A DNA stretch of 64,000 nucleotides from Brachybacterium timonense (lineage in GTDB: Bacteria > Actinomycetota > Actinomycetes > Actinomycetales > Dermabacteraceae), in the NCBI RefSeq assembly GCF_900258505.1, contig NZ_LT984895.1:1946928-2010927 (forward strand), given 5' to 3'. Made by a program: the position numbers and the translations under genes. A model generated the notes under the pieces. The model had not been told where the DNA came from, searched no databases, and worked only from the letters and a program-made list of their open reading frames with translations. Positions 52,620 through 61,615 of the stretch are shown piece by piece (position 1 is the first letter of the stretch; every line of letters begins with the position of its first letter).

Positions 52620-53938
52620 GCGTCACCCTCCCAGTACTCGGCGCCGAGCGCCGTGAGCTTCTCGCGGAACAGCTCGTAGCCGCGGTCGATGAGGTCGATG
52701 CCACGGATCGTGGAGACACCCTCCGCGCCCAGGGCAGCGATCAGGTACGAGAAACCGCCACGCAGGTCCGGCACGGTGATGTCGGCAGCCCGCAGCGTCG
52801 TCGGCCCAGAGACCACGGCGGAATGATTGAAGTTGCGCCTGCCGAAACGGCAGCTCGAGCCGCCCAGGCACTCGCGGTACACCTGGATCTGGGCGCCCAT
52901 TTCATTGAGCGCGTCGGTGAAGCCCAGACGGTTCTCGTACACGGTCTCGTGCACGATCGAGATACCGCCAGCCTGCGTGAGCGCGACCACGAGCGGCTGC
53001 TGCCAGTCGGTCATGAAACCGGGGTGGACGTCGGTCTCTACAGCGATGGACCGCAGTTCCGTTCCGGGGTGGAAGAAGCGGATGCCGTCGTCGGTGATCT
53101 CCATGCCACCGCCGATCTTCCGGAAGGTGTTCAGGAAGGTCGACATCGGCTTCTGCTGGGCGTCGCGGATGAACACGGAGCCTTGCGTGACCAGTGCAGC
53201 GCACGCCCAGCTGGCTGCTTCGATCCGGTCTGGGATCGCCACATGCTCGTAGCCGCTCAGGTGCGGAACGCCTTCGATGGTGATGGTGCGGTCCGTCTGC
53301 AGGGAGATGATCGCGCCCATCTTCTGCAGCACGGCGATGAGGTCCTCGATCTCGGGCTCCACCGCGGCGTTGGACAGCTCCGTGATGCCCTTGGCGCGTA
53401 CAGCGGTCAGCAGCACCTGCTCGGTGGCGCCGACGCTCGGGTACTCGAGGTGGATCTTCGCGCCGCGCAGGCCACTCGGTGCCGTGATGTAGATGCCGAA
53501 CTCGCGCTTGTCCACCACAGCACCGAAGCTGCGCAGCACATCCAGGTGATAGTTGATCGGTCGGTCACCGATACGGCACCCACCCAGATCCGGGATGATC
53601 GCCTCACCCAGACGATGCAGCAGCGGGCCGCAGAACAGGATCGGAATCCGAGAGCTGCCGGCGTGAGCATCGATGTCGGCGACATGCGCCCTCTCGACTG
53701 CTGAGGGATCCATCCGGATCACGCCCGCATCCACGTCACGTTCGATCTTCACGCCGTGGATGGACAGAAGCTCTGAGACGATCTGCACATCGCGGATGTC
53801 TGGCACCGAGCGAAGGGTGCTGGGGCCCTCGCCCAACAGGGCGGCGACCATCGCTTTGGAGACGAGGTTCTTGGCGCCGCGCACAGTGATCTCACCGTCA
53901 AGGCGGCGTCCGCCGCGTACATGGAATGTGGAGGTCAT
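52616..53938 (-). CDS. murA: UDP-N-acetylglucosamine 1-carboxyvinyltransferase
   Basis: 440 residues from ATG 53938, with AAGGA upstream; earlier ATGs would add up to 21 residues. The start RGGRRLDGEITVRGAKN, DLGGCRIGDRP with the active-site Cys121, and PDLRGGFSYL near the end are typical. Having cysteine rather than aspartate at this site predicts fosfomycin sensitivity of the enzyme. First committed step of peptidoglycan synthesis. Heads the operon that ends with ddl. Confidence 0.96.
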   Translation of the reverse strand: MTSTFHVRGGRRLDGEITVRGAKNLVSKAMVAALLGEGPSTLRSVPDIRDVQIVSELLSIHGVKIERDVDAGVIRMDPSAVERAHVADIDAHAGSSRIPILFCGPLLHRLGEAIIPDLGGCRIGDRPINYHLDVLRSFGAVVDKREFGIYITAPSGLRGAKIHLEYPSVGATEQVLLTAVRAKGITELSNAAVEPEIEDLIAVLQKMGAIISLQTDRTITIEGVPHLSGYEHVAIPDRIEAASWACAALVTQGSVFIRDAQQKPMSTFLNTFRKIGGGMEITDDGIRFFHPGTELRSIAVETDVHPGFMTDWQQPLVVALTQAGGISIVHETVYENRLGFTDALNEMGAQIQVYRECLGGSSCRFGRRNFNHSAVVSGPTTLRAADITVPDLRGGFSYLIAALGAEGVSTIRGIDLIDRGYELFREKLTALGAEYWEGDA

Positions 53939-54110
53939 GATGTCCTTGGTCATCCGTCGGGGGTCGCTGTCCGGGACGAGAGCTCGCGCTCGGATCATCA
54001 CGGAACGGCCCGGGAATACCTCAGCACCATACCGGAGCGGGGTACGACGACCCTGAAGGCAGGGCCGTGACCACCACCCTCTTGCCTGCCGACGCCTGGC
54101 TGGCGCCTCG

Positions 54111-54722
54111 TCAGCCCTCGGCAGTGCGAACAGGCAGAGTGCGAGGCATCCAGGCAGGTCGTTTCGCCTCGAACGCGTCGATATCGGCTTCGTGACGCAG
54201 AGTCAGCCCGATGTCGTCGAGCCCTTCCATCAGGCGCCAGCGGGTGTAGTCATCGATGTCGAACCGGAAGGTCGCATCGGCGGCATGCACCTGACGCTCC
54301 ACCAGGTCCACGGTGATCTCCGTGCCGGGTGCCTCCTCGAGGATCTTCCACAGCTGCTCGATGTCGTCATGCCCGAGCTGCGCGGCGACGAGGCCCTGCT
54401 TGCCGGCGTTGCCGCGGAAGATATCGGCGAAGCGGCTGGAGAGCACTGCCCGGAACCCGTAATCGCGCAGAGCCCAGACAGCGTGCTCGCGGGAGGATCC
54501 GGTGCCGAAGTCGGGGCCTGCCACGAGAACGGAGCCGGCGCTGTACGGCTCGCGGTTCAGCACGAAGTCAGGGTCACCGGTGCGCCACGCGTGGAACAGA
54601 CCGTCGTCGAAACCTGTCTTGGTCACGCGTTTGAGGTACACGGCGGGGATGATCTGGTCAGTGTCGACATTGCTGCGGCGCAGCGGCACGCCGATGCCGG
54701 TGTGGGTGGTGAAGGCTTCCAT
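54111..54722 (-). CDS. leuD: 3-isopropylmalate dehydratase small subunit
   Basis: 203 residues. Motifs [14 protein letters not shown] near the start and [17 protein letters not shown] are diagnostic. Pairs with LeuC in isomerising isopropylmalate in leucine synthesis. Begins 12 bases after the leuC stop. Confidence 0.97.
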   Translation of the reverse strand: MEAFTTHTGIGVPLRRSNVDTDQIIPAVYLKRVTKTGFDDGLFHAWRTGDPDFVLNREPYSAGSVLVAGPDFGTGSSREHAVWALRDYGFRAVLSSRFADIFRGNAGKQGLVAAQLGHDDIEQLWKILEEAPGTEITVDLVERQVHAADATFRFDIDDYTRWRLMEGLDDIGLTLRHEADIDAFEAKRPAWMPRTLPVRTAEG

Positions 54723-54734
54723 GGAGGCTCCTGA

Positions 54735-56141
54735 TCAGGCGTCGAGGTCGAGGGGGGAGGAGAGGGTGCCGCGCACAGCGGTGGCGGCGGCCACGATCGG
54801 CGAGACGAGGTGGGTACGCCCACCCTTGCCCTGTCGGCCCTCGAAATTGCGGTTGGAGGTCGAGGCGGAGCGCTCCCCCGGCGAGAGCTGGTCGGGGTTC
54901 ATGCCCAGGCACATGGAGCACCCTGCCTGCCGCCATTCGGCGCCGAAAGCGAGGATGTCCTTGTCCAGGCCTTCCTGCTCCGCCTGCAGGCGCACGCGCG
55001 CCGAACCGGGAACCACCAGGACTCGCACGTCGGGATGCTTGGTGCGGCCGCGGATCACATCGGTGAAGGCACGCAGGTCTTCAATCCGACCGTTCGTGCA
55101 GGACCCCATGAACACGGTGTCCACGCGGATGTCCTTCAGCGGCGTGCCCGGCACGAGATCCATGTACTCCAGGGCGCGCTGCGCCGCGAAGCGGGACGTG
55201 TCGTCGGTGAAGTCCTCCGGCGCGGGCACTGACCCACTGAGCGGCAGGCCCTGCCCGGGGTTCGTGCCCCACGTCACGAAGGGCTCAAGCTCATCGGCGT
55301 CGATGATCACCTCGGCGTCGAACTCGGCGTCGTCGTCGGTGCGCAGGCTCTTCCAGTACTCAACGGCCTCATCCCAGTCGGCGCCCGTCGGTGCATGGGG
55401 GCGGCCCTTGACATACTCGAAGGTGGTCTCATCCGGCGCGATCATGCCGGCGCGGGCGCCAGCTTCGATGGACATATTGCAGATCGTCATCCGGCCTTCC
55501 ATGGAGAGGTTCCGGATCGCTTCGCCACGGTATTCGAGCACGTAGCCTTGCCCACCGCCGGTGCCGATCTTCGCGATCACAGCGAGGATGATGTCCTTCG
55601 CGGTCACGCCCGGTTTGAGGGAGCCCTCGACGGTGATCGCCATGGTCTTGAAGGGTTTCAGCGGCAGTGTCTGGGTGGCGAGCACATGCTCGACCTCGCT
55701 CGTGCCGATGCCGAAGGCGAGTGCTCCGAAGGCACCGTGGGTGGAGGTGTGCGAGTCGCCGCACACGACGGTGATGCCCGGCACGGTCAGGCCCAGCTGC
55801 GGGCCGACGACATGCACGATGCCCTGGTCGCGATCGCCCAGCGGGTGGATGCGCACACCGAACTCCTCGGCGTTGCGGCGCAGCGTCTCGATCTGGGTGC
55901 GGCTGGTGATGTCGGCGATCGGTTTGTCGATGTCGATCGTCGGGGTGTTGTGGTCCTCGGTCGCGAGCGTCTGGTCGACGCGGCGGATGGTGCGGCCTTC
56001 CTGGCGCAGCCCGTCGAAAGCCTGGGGGCTGGTCACCTCATGCAGGAGCTGCAGGTCGATGTAGAGCAGGTCGGGTTCTCCGTCCTGTCCGCGCCTGACG
56101 ACGTGATCAGCCCACACCTTCTCAGCGAGCGTTGCTGCCAT
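54735..56141 (-). CDS. leuC: 3-isopropylmalate dehydratase large subunit
   Basis: 468 residues from ATG 56141 with GGAGG upstream; the longer frame is not coding. The iron-sulphur cluster ligands are in GSCTNGR and [23 protein letters not shown] and EGRMTICNM are conserved. Expressed with leuD and divergent from an IclR-type regulator whose family controls leuCD in other actinobacteria. Confidence 0.97.
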   Translation of the reverse strand: MAATLAEKVWADHVVRRGQDGEPDLLYIDLQLLHEVTSPQAFDGLRQEGRTIRRVDQTLATEDHNTPTIDIDKPIADITSRTQIETLRRNAEEFGVRIHPLGDRDQGIVHVVGPQLGLTVPGITVVCGDSHTSTHGAFGALAFGIGTSEVEHVLATQTLPLKPFKTMAITVEGSLKPGVTAKDIILAVIAKIGTGGGQGYVLEYRGEAIRNLSMEGRMTICNMSIEAGARAGMIAPDETTFEYVKGRPHAPTGADWDEAVEYWKSLRTDDDAEFDAEVIIDADELEPFVTWGTNPGQGLPLSGSVPAPEDFTDDTSRFAAQRALEYMDLVPGTPLKDIRVDTVFMGSCTNGRIEDLRAFTDVIRGRTKHPDVRVLVVPGSARVRLQAEQEGLDKDILAFGAEWRQAGCSMCLGMNPDQLSPGERSASTSNRNFEGRQGKGGRTHLVSPIVAAATAVRGTLSSPLDLDA

Positions 56142-56261
56142 GGTTCCTCCTCCGGCCCGACGTCGAGCCCTTCGTCCGTGCGGGCGGGCGCGGCCGGTGA
56201 CGGCGCAGCGCTGAGCCCTGCATGTGGCCATCGTCCGGCGCTCGTGCTGGTCCCGCATTTG

Positions 56262-56280
56262 CGTCTCACGCATCAAGACG
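56262..56280. promoter_or_regulatory. Candidate operator for the leuCD regulator
   Basis: Inverted repeat CGTCT-N9-AGACG in the 152-base region between leuC and the divergent iclR-type gene, 13 bases before the regulator start. Position and symmetry suit autoregulation plus control of leuCD; identity with a known site is not established. Confidence 0.45.
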
Positions 56281-56293
56281 GCAATATCGGGTC

Positions 56294-57040
56294 ATGGACA
56301 ATTCGGTGGTGGAAGAGAAGGACGCGGGAAGCGGCGTTGGCGTGCTCGACAAGGCAGCCGCCGTGCTCGGCGCCCTCGAGGCGGGCCCGGCGACGCTCGC
56401 GCAGCTGGTCACATCGACAGGCCTCGCCCGCCCCACGGCGCACCGGCTTGCTGTCGCACTGGAGTATCACCACTTGGTCTCACGCGATATGCAGGGTCGT
56501 TTTGTCCTCGGACCGCGGCTCGGCGAGCTTGCGGCGGCCGCCGGTGAGGATCGCCTGCTGGCAGCCGCTGGTCCGGTGCTCGCGACGCTGCGGGACCGCA
56601 CCGGCGAGTCCGCCCAGCTGTACCGTCGCCAGGGCGAACACCGCATCTGCGTTGCTGCAGCGGAACGCCCGATCGGACTACGAGACACCGTGCCGCTCGG
56701 CTCCACGCTCACCATGCGCGCAGGCAGCGCAGCGCAGATCTTGCTGGCCTGGGAAGAGCCCGACAGGCTCCACCGCGGGCTCATGGGAGCGCGTTTCACA
56801 GCCACGCAGCTGTCTGCGGTACGTCGGCGCGGCTGGGCTCAGTCGATCGGAGAACGCGAACCGGGCGTCGGCTCGGTGTCCGCGCCCGTGCGCGGCCCGA
56901 ACGGGCGTGTCGTTGCTGCTCTCAGCATCTCCGGTCCGATCGAGCGGATCACACGCCAGCCGGGCAGACTGCACGCAGCCGCCGTGGTGAGCTCAGCGAA
57001 CAGCCTCGCTGAGGTGCTGCAGCACGGCGCCTCGGCGTAA
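56294..57040 (+). CDS. IclR-family regulator of leucine synthesis (NdgR/LtbR-like)
   Basis: 248 residues from ATG 56294. Winged helix-turn-helix at about residues 12-75 (VLDKAAAVLGALEAGPATLAQLV, GLARPTAHRL). An IclR effector domain follows (about 85-240) with LYRRQGEHRICVAAAE and GVGSVSAPV. The divergent position next to leuCD is the same as for LtbR in Corynebacterium and NdgR in Streptomyces, which control leucine and other amino-acid genes. Regulatory role here is inferred from that synteny. Confidence 0.9.
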   Translation: MDNSVVEEKDAGSGVGVLDKAAAVLGALEAGPATLAQLVTSTGLARPTAHRLAVALEYHHLVSRDMQGRFVLGPRLGELAAAAGEDRLLAAAGPVLATLRDRTGESAQLYRRQGEHRICVAAAERPIGLRDTVPLGSTLTMRAGSAAQILLAWEEPDRLHRGLMGARFTATQLSAVRRRGWAQSIGEREPGVGSVSAPVRGPNGRVVAALSISGPIERITRQPGRLHAAAVVSSANSLAEVLQHGASA

Positions 57041-57063
57041 GGCGCATCCCTGCACGGAGAGGC

Positions 57064-57876
57064 TCAGCGTTCGATCCAGATCGGCGTGTTCGTGAAACGA
57101 AGTATGGCCGCCAGATCCTGTGACACACCGGCATGCTCCGGCCCGCCGGTTTCCTGCGGCGCCGGGGCGACGATCAGGCTCGTGCCCTCGCTCGCGTCGA
57201 CGAGACCACGCGGCCCCTTCGCTTTCGGCACCAGCACCTCGCCGACGTCCACACGGTCTGATGTCTGCGCGACCACGCTCGCGACATGGTCCAGAATCTG
57301 CTCGGCGCGCTCGGGCGGTGTCTCCGCCGCGACGATCACGTTGACGCCCACGCCGTAGGCAGCGGCCAGAGTCGCCGCGCGGGCGATCACGGCATCGTTC
57401 TCGCTATGGACGAGGCCGATCGGACCGTCGATCGCGATATCGCCGCGAACCACCACCACCGGGCAGTATGCACGAGCGGCCAGGGCAAGAGACTTCGAGC
57501 CCATCACCATGCGCATCACGCGCCCCAGGCCGCGGCCGCCCACCACGATCACGTCCGCGGCGCGGCTCGCGCCCACGAGCACGGCGGTCGCGTTCCCGTC
57601 GACCGTTTCGCTGGTGACCTCCAGGTCCGGAGCAATCTCATGAGCGATCGCTGTGGAATCAGCCAGTAGCTGCTGGGCGGCGTACCCCACGCCGGAGTCG
57701 GTGATACCGGGCACAGGTTCGGTGCTCACCCCGAGCTCGGCCCACACCATCGCGTGAACCAGGTGCAGGGTGCCGCCCACGGCGTGGGCATGCTGGGCGC
57801 CCCAGCGGACGGCGAGATCGGATTCCGAGGAGTCGTGGACTCCCACTGTGATGCGCGGGGCAGGGATGGTCTCCAT
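57064..57876 (-). CDS. Universal stress protein, tandem-domain
   Basis: 270 residues from ATG 57876. The first Usp domain (about 1-148) has the ATP-binding pattern G-x2-G-x9-G-S in GGRGLGRVMRMVMGS. The second (about 155-270) begins GPIGLVHSENDAVIARA but lacks that pattern, so only one site should bind nucleotide. A single-copy gene between tRNA-Glu and the IclR gene, converging with the latter. No specific role can be given. Confidence 0.88.
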   Translation of the reverse strand: METIPAPRITVGVHDSSESDLAVRWGAQHAHAVGGTLHLVHAMVWAELGVSTEPVPGITDSGVGYAAQQLLADSTAIAHEIAPDLEVTSETVDGNATAVLVGASRAADVIVVGGRGLGRVMRMVMGSKSLALAARAYCPVVVVRGDIAIDGPIGLVHSENDAVIARAATLAAAYGVGVNVIVAAETPPERAEQILDHVASVVAQTSDRVDVGEVLVPKAKGPRGLVDASEGTSLIVAPAPQETGGPEHAGVSQDLAAILRFTNTPIWIER

Positions 57877-57992
57877 GGCTCTGAGCCTACGCCGTGCGTC
57901 GACATATGCACCGGCACTGGCGCATTGCATCGAAGCAACCGTGTCGCCGATATGACGAGGAGCCGACCCCTGAAGGTGCCGGCTCCTCCCAG

Positions 57993-58065
57993 TACCCCGT
58001 ACCGGATTTGAACCGGTGTTACCGCCGTGAGAGGGCGACGTCCTAGGCCGCTAGACGAACGGGGC
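57993..58065 (-). tRNA. tRNA-Glu (anticodon CTC)
   Basis: 73-nt cloverleaf with acceptor GCCCCGT/ACGGGGT and discriminator A. Loop CTCTCAC gives anticodon CTC; the T-arm has GGTTCAAATCC. CCA not encoded. Lies 36 bases from tRNA-Gln and downstream of gltX, whose product charges it. Confidence 0.95.
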
Positions 58066-58101
58066 TCGGCATCATGCCCCGCGATAGCGGGACGGTCTGC
58101 G

Positions 58102-58173
58102 CTGGGGTACCTGGACTCGAACCAAGAACAACTGAACCAGAATCAGCCGTGTTGCCAATTACACCATACCCCA
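58102..58173 (-). tRNA. tRNA-Gln (anticodon CTG)
   Basis: 72-nt cloverleaf with acceptor TGGGGTA/TACCCCA and discriminator G. Loop TTCTGGT gives anticodon CTG; T-loop GTTCGAGTC. CCA not encoded. In actinobacteria without GlnRS, GluRS first loads it with glutamate. Confidence 0.95.
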
Positions 58174-58287
58174 TGGTGAGAGCACGATTTCGTCCTGCCG
58201 GGATCATCTTCTACGAAGGCGATCCTGCGGCGGTTACCGATCTCGTACCGGGGATCAACAATAGCCGACCGTACGCCGCAGAGCAAA

Positions 58288-58330
58288 GCGCGAGGGCGCT
58301 TTCATGCTGTGAGCATGCGCACCCTCGCGC
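58288..58330 (-). terminator. Hairpin downstream of gltX
   Basis: GCGCGAGGG (58288-58296) pairs with CCCTCGCGC (58322-58330); inner bases GC/GC extend it. It begins 28 bases beyond the gltX stop and precedes the tRNA-Gln gene, so it likely ends the gltX transcript. Confidence 0.6.
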
Positions 58331-58358
58331 GGGGTCACCGTCGTGCCTGGCTTCTGAC

Positions 58359-59879
58359 TCAGGCTGCCGCGAGCCGCTCGCGCAGTGACCGAAGCCGGGC
58401 GAGACTCGAGGCTTTGCCCAGCAGCTCCATCGATTCGAACAGCGGCGGGGAAACGCGCCGTCCGGAGATCGCGCTGCGCAGCGGGCCGAAAGCGAGGCGC
58501 GGCTTGATGCCCATGTCCTCAACAATCGCACCGCGCAGCACTTCTTCGAGTCGACTTGCCTGGAAGTCGTCGTCAGCCACGCCGTCCAGGTCGGCGATCG
58601 CGCGATCGAGCACGGCCACAGGATCCTCGCCCAGCTTCTTCAGCGCATCATCATTCACCACCAGGTCGTCGTCGGCGACGAACAGGAAGCGCAGTAGATC
58701 CGGCGCCTCACCCAGGAGGTTCATACGGGGCTGGACGAGGGGCGTCGCGGCGGTGAGCAGGGCGTGCTGCTCCGGCGTGATCGGGTCAGCCACCACATCG
58801 GCGCGCTGCAGGTAGGGGATCATGCGCTCGGTGAAGTCCGCCGGTTCGAGCATGCGCATGTGGTCGCCATTGATGGCAGTGGCCTTCTTGATGTCCACGC
58901 GCGCCGGATTGGGGTTCACATCCGCCACGTCGAAACGCTCCACAAGCTGATCACGCGTGAAGACGTCCTGGTCGGCGCTGAACCCCCAGCCCAGCAGCGC
59001 CAGGTAGTTCACCATGCCCTCCGGCAGGAAGCCCTGGTCGCGATACAGGAACAGGTTCGACTCGGGGTCGCGCTTGGAGAGTTTCTTATTCCCCTCCCCC
59101 ATCACGTACGGCAGGTGACCGAACACCGGGATGCGCTCGGCCACACCGATGTCCATCAGGGCCCGGTACAGCGCGATCTGGCGCGGGGTGGAGGAGAGCA
59201 GATCTTCGCCGCGCAGCACATGGGTGATGCGCATGAGCGCGTCGTCGACCGGGTTCACCAGGGTGTACAGCGGCTTGCCATTCGCGCGCACGACGACGAA
59301 GTCGGGAGTCGAGCCAGCACGGAAGGTGATCTCGCCGCGCACCATGTCCTCGAAGGTGATGTCCTCATCGGGCATGCGCAGACGCCACACAGGTTCGCGG
59401 CCCTCAGCACGGTAAGCGGCTTTCTGCTCCTCGGAGAGGTCGCGGTCGGCCCCGTCGTAACCGAGCTGCGGGTCGCGGCCCGCATCGCGGTGACGCTGCG
59501 CGATCTCCTCCGCTGTTGAGTAGGACTCGTAAATATGCCCAGCGTCCTTCAGCTTCGCGATGACGTCCTGATAGATGTCGGCGCGCTGCGACTGGCGGTA
59601 CGGGCCGTCGGGGCCACCTACCTCTTCACCTTCGTCCCAGTCGATGCCGAGCCAGCGCATGGCGTCGAGCAACTGGTGATAGGACTCCTCGCTGTCCCGC
59701 TTGGCGTCCGTGTCTTCGATGCGGAAGACGAGCTTTCCGCCGGTGTGGCGGGCGTAGGCCCAGTTGTAGAGCGCGGTGCGGACCATGCCGACGTGCGGGG
59801 TGCCCGTCGGGCTGGGGCAGAAGCGCACGCGCACGTCGGCGCCGGTCGCGGGGGTGCTGGGGGTGACAGTGCTGGTCAC
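58359..59879 (-). CDS. gltX: Glutamyl-tRNA synthetase
   Basis: 506 residues from GTG 59879, with AGGAG five bases upstream. Class I synthetase: the HIGH-type motif is [17 protein letters not shown] and the KMSKS-type motif KKLSKRD. RIEDTD and GPYRQSQR follow as in other GluRS. Likely non-discriminating, charging both tRNA-Glu and tRNA-Gln, which lie directly downstream. Follows the FAH-family gene by 32 bases, the common actinobacterial order. Confidence 0.97.
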   Translation of the reverse strand: MTSTVTPSTPATGADVRVRFCPSPTGTPHVGMVRTALYNWAYARHTGGKLVFRIEDTDAKRDSEESYHQLLDAMRWLGIDWDEGEEVGGPDGPYRQSQRADIYQDVIAKLKDAGHIYESYSTAEEIAQRHRDAGRDPQLGYDGADRDLSEEQKAAYRAEGREPVWRLRMPDEDITFEDMVRGEITFRAGSTPDFVVVRANGKPLYTLVNPVDDALMRITHVLRGEDLLSSTPRQIALYRALMDIGVAERIPVFGHLPYVMGEGNKKLSKRDPESNLFLYRDQGFLPEGMVNYLALLGWGFSADQDVFTRDQLVERFDVADVNPNPARVDIKKATAINGDHMRMLEPADFTERMIPYLQRADVVADPITPEQHALLTAATPLVQPRMNLLGEAPDLLRFLFVADDDLVVNDDALKKLGEDPVAVLDRAIADLDGVADDDFQASRLEEVLRGAIVEDMGIKPRLAFGPLRSAISGRRVSPPLFESMELLGKASSLARLRSLRERLAAA

Positions 59880-59911
59880 GAAAACTCCTGTGCAGTATGC
59901 GGGTGGCGCGC

Positions 59912-60688
59912 TCAGCGCCTCACGATGGGATTGGTCAGCTCGCCGATGCCCTCGACGGCAACGGTCACCGAACTGCCGGCCTCGACGGTGCGCACGCCGG
60001 CGGGGGTGCCGGTGAGCACCACGTCGCCGGGCAGCAGCGTGGTCACGCGGGAGATGTCGCTCAGCAGCTGCGCGACGGAACGGACCATGTCCGCGGTGGT
60101 GCCGTCCTGAACGGTCTCGTCGTCGATGCGTGATCCGATCCGCAGCGCCGACGGGTCAAGGTCGGTCTCGATCCAGGGGCCGAGCGGGCAGGACGTGTCG
60201 AACGCCTTGGCACGGAACCACTGATTCTCCGTGCGCTGGCTGTCGCGGGCGGTGATGTCGTTCGCGCAGGTGTAGCCGAGCACCACCTGTTCGGCCTGCT
60301 CGGGGTCAATGTCTTTGGCCATCCGCTTGATCACGACGGCAAGCTCTGCCTCGAGGCTGACCTCCTGCGAATAGGCGGGCAGGATGACAGGATCTGAGGG
60401 GCCGATCACGGCCGTGTTCGGCTTGAGGAAGAACAGCGGTTCAGTCGGCACCTCCCCGCCCATCTCAGCAGCGTGGGCGGCGTAGTTCTTGCCGACGCAC
60501 ACGACTTTCGAGCGCGGGATCACCGGGGCGAGCAGGCGTACGTCCTCCAGGGGAAGCACGGTGCCCGTCGGCCGGATCTCGGTGTACAGCGGGTCGCCGG
60601 TGAGGGCGTAGACCATGTCACGGCCGTCCTTCTCCTGGACGATGCCGTACATCGGGTCCTCACCGGTGGTGAATCGGGCGATGCGCAT
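59912..60688 (-). CDS. Fumarylacetoacetate hydrolase-family protein
   Basis: 258 residues from ATG 60688. An N-terminal domain of about 60 residues precedes the FAH core: [16 protein letters not shown], the metal site [23 protein letters not shown] and [13 protein letters not shown]. Members act as acylpyruvate, oxaloacetate or related hydrolases; the substrate here is unknown. Constant neighbour of gltX in actinobacteria. TAGACT lies seven bases before the ATG, so the transcript may be leaderless. Confidence 0.9.
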   Translation of the reverse strand: MRIARFTTGEDPMYGIVQEKDGRDMVYALTGDPLYTEIRPTGTVLPLEDVRLLAPVIPRSKVVCVGKNYAAHAAEMGGEVPTEPLFFLKPNTAVIGPSDPVILPAYSQEVSLEAELAVVIKRMAKDIDPEQAEQVVLGYTCANDITARDSQRTENQWFRAKAFDTSCPLGPWIETDLDPSALRIGSRIDDETVQDGTTADMVRSVAQLLSDISRVTTLLPGDVVLTGTPAGVRTVEAGSSVTVAVEGIGELTNPIVRR

Positions 60689-60695
60689 GGGCTCC

Positions 60696-60753
60696 AGTCT
60701 AGGCGTGACCGGCAAACCGGCTGCGGTGCCCGGAGCACGAGGCCTCCTAGACT
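60696..60753. promoter_or_regulatory. Mirrored promoter pair for the FAH and SDR genes
   Basis: TAGACT stands exactly seven bases before both divergent ATGs (complement of 60696-60701 for the FAH gene; 60748-60753 for the SDR gene). In actinobacteria a -10 element at this distance marks leaderless transcripts. No clear -35 was found for either. Confidence 0.5.
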
Positions 60754-60760
60754 CACGCAC

Positions 60761-61615
60761 ATGCGCATCTGGCCACGTTCCGCCCGCTCCACCCCTTCGC
60801 CCGCAGCTGCCGGATCAGGGGCGCCGACTCGGCCGCTCATCGTGATCACCGGCGCCTCCGCCGGGATCGGTGAGGCGATCGCCCGTCGCCTCGGGGCCGA
60901 CGGGGCGCGTCTGGTCGTGCTGGCGCGGCGTGCCGAGCGTCTTGATCCCCTGGTCCAGGATCTGGGGGCGGTCGCCTATCCCGTGGATCTCTGCGACCCA
61001 CAGGCCACGGCGGAGGTATGCCGCCGCATCCTCGAGGAGGTCGGCGTCCCGGATGCCGTGATCAACAATGCCGGGTCCGGGCGTTTCCAGTCGATCGAGG
61101 AGACCAGCGCCGAGGAGGCTCGCGCGCAGATGGATCTGCCCTACTTCGCGGCCTTCCATGTCACCCGCGGGCTGGTGGAGCCGATGATGGCCCGCGGCTC
61201 GGGCGTGATCTTCCAGATCAACTCGCCCGTCGCCGTCATCCCTTGGCCCGGGGCTGTCGGCTATGCGGCGGCCCGCTGGGCGATCCGCGGCTTCACCGAG
61301 GCGCTGCGGCAGGACCTGCACGGCACCGGTGTCCTGGTGGGGTCGCTGACGCCGACCCGAGTGCACTCCGACTACTTCACGGCGAATCCGGATTCGCTGG
61401 ATCGGGTGCCGAAGGCCGAGGTGGTCGTGGGTACGATGACGCCTGCGCAGGTCGCCGACGCTGTGGCCGACGCCCTGCGCAGGCGACCAGGCAGGGATTC
61501 CTACGCGCCGTGGCGCTGGACGTTGCTGGCGCCGCTGGCGAAGGCGGTGCCGGGCCCGTTCGTCTGGCTGTTCCGGGTCACCGGTCGCCGTCGACGAGGC
61601 CGAGGTCGACCATGA
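60761..61615 (+). CDS. Short-chain dehydrogenase/reductase with altered catalytic lysine
   Basis: 284 residues from ATG 60761. Cofactor motif TGASAGIG (residues 30-37) and NNAG are normal, as are Ser155 and Tyr168. The active-site Y-x3-K reads Y-A-A-A-R, with Arg172 replacing the lysine. The C-terminus has a hydrophobic segment and a basic tail (GRRRRGRGRP). A classical-SDR size with ~25 extra N-terminal residues. Activity may be reduced, or the arginine may substitute. Its last 38 bases overlap the convergent YhgE-type gene. Confidence 0.85.
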   Translation: MRIWPRSARSTPSPAAAGSGAPTRPLIVITGASAGIGEAIARRLGADGARLVVLARRAERLDPLVQDLGAVAYPVDLCDPQATAEVCRRILEEVGVPDAVINNAGSGRFQSIEETSAEEARAQMDLPYFAAFHVTRGLVEPMMARGSGVIFQINSPVAVIPWPGAVGYAAARWAIRGFTEALRQDLHGTGVLVGSLTPTRVHSDYFTANPDSLDRVPKAEVVVGTMTPAQVADAVADALRRRPGRDSYAPWRWTLLAPLAKAVPGPFVWLFRVTGRRRRGRGRP

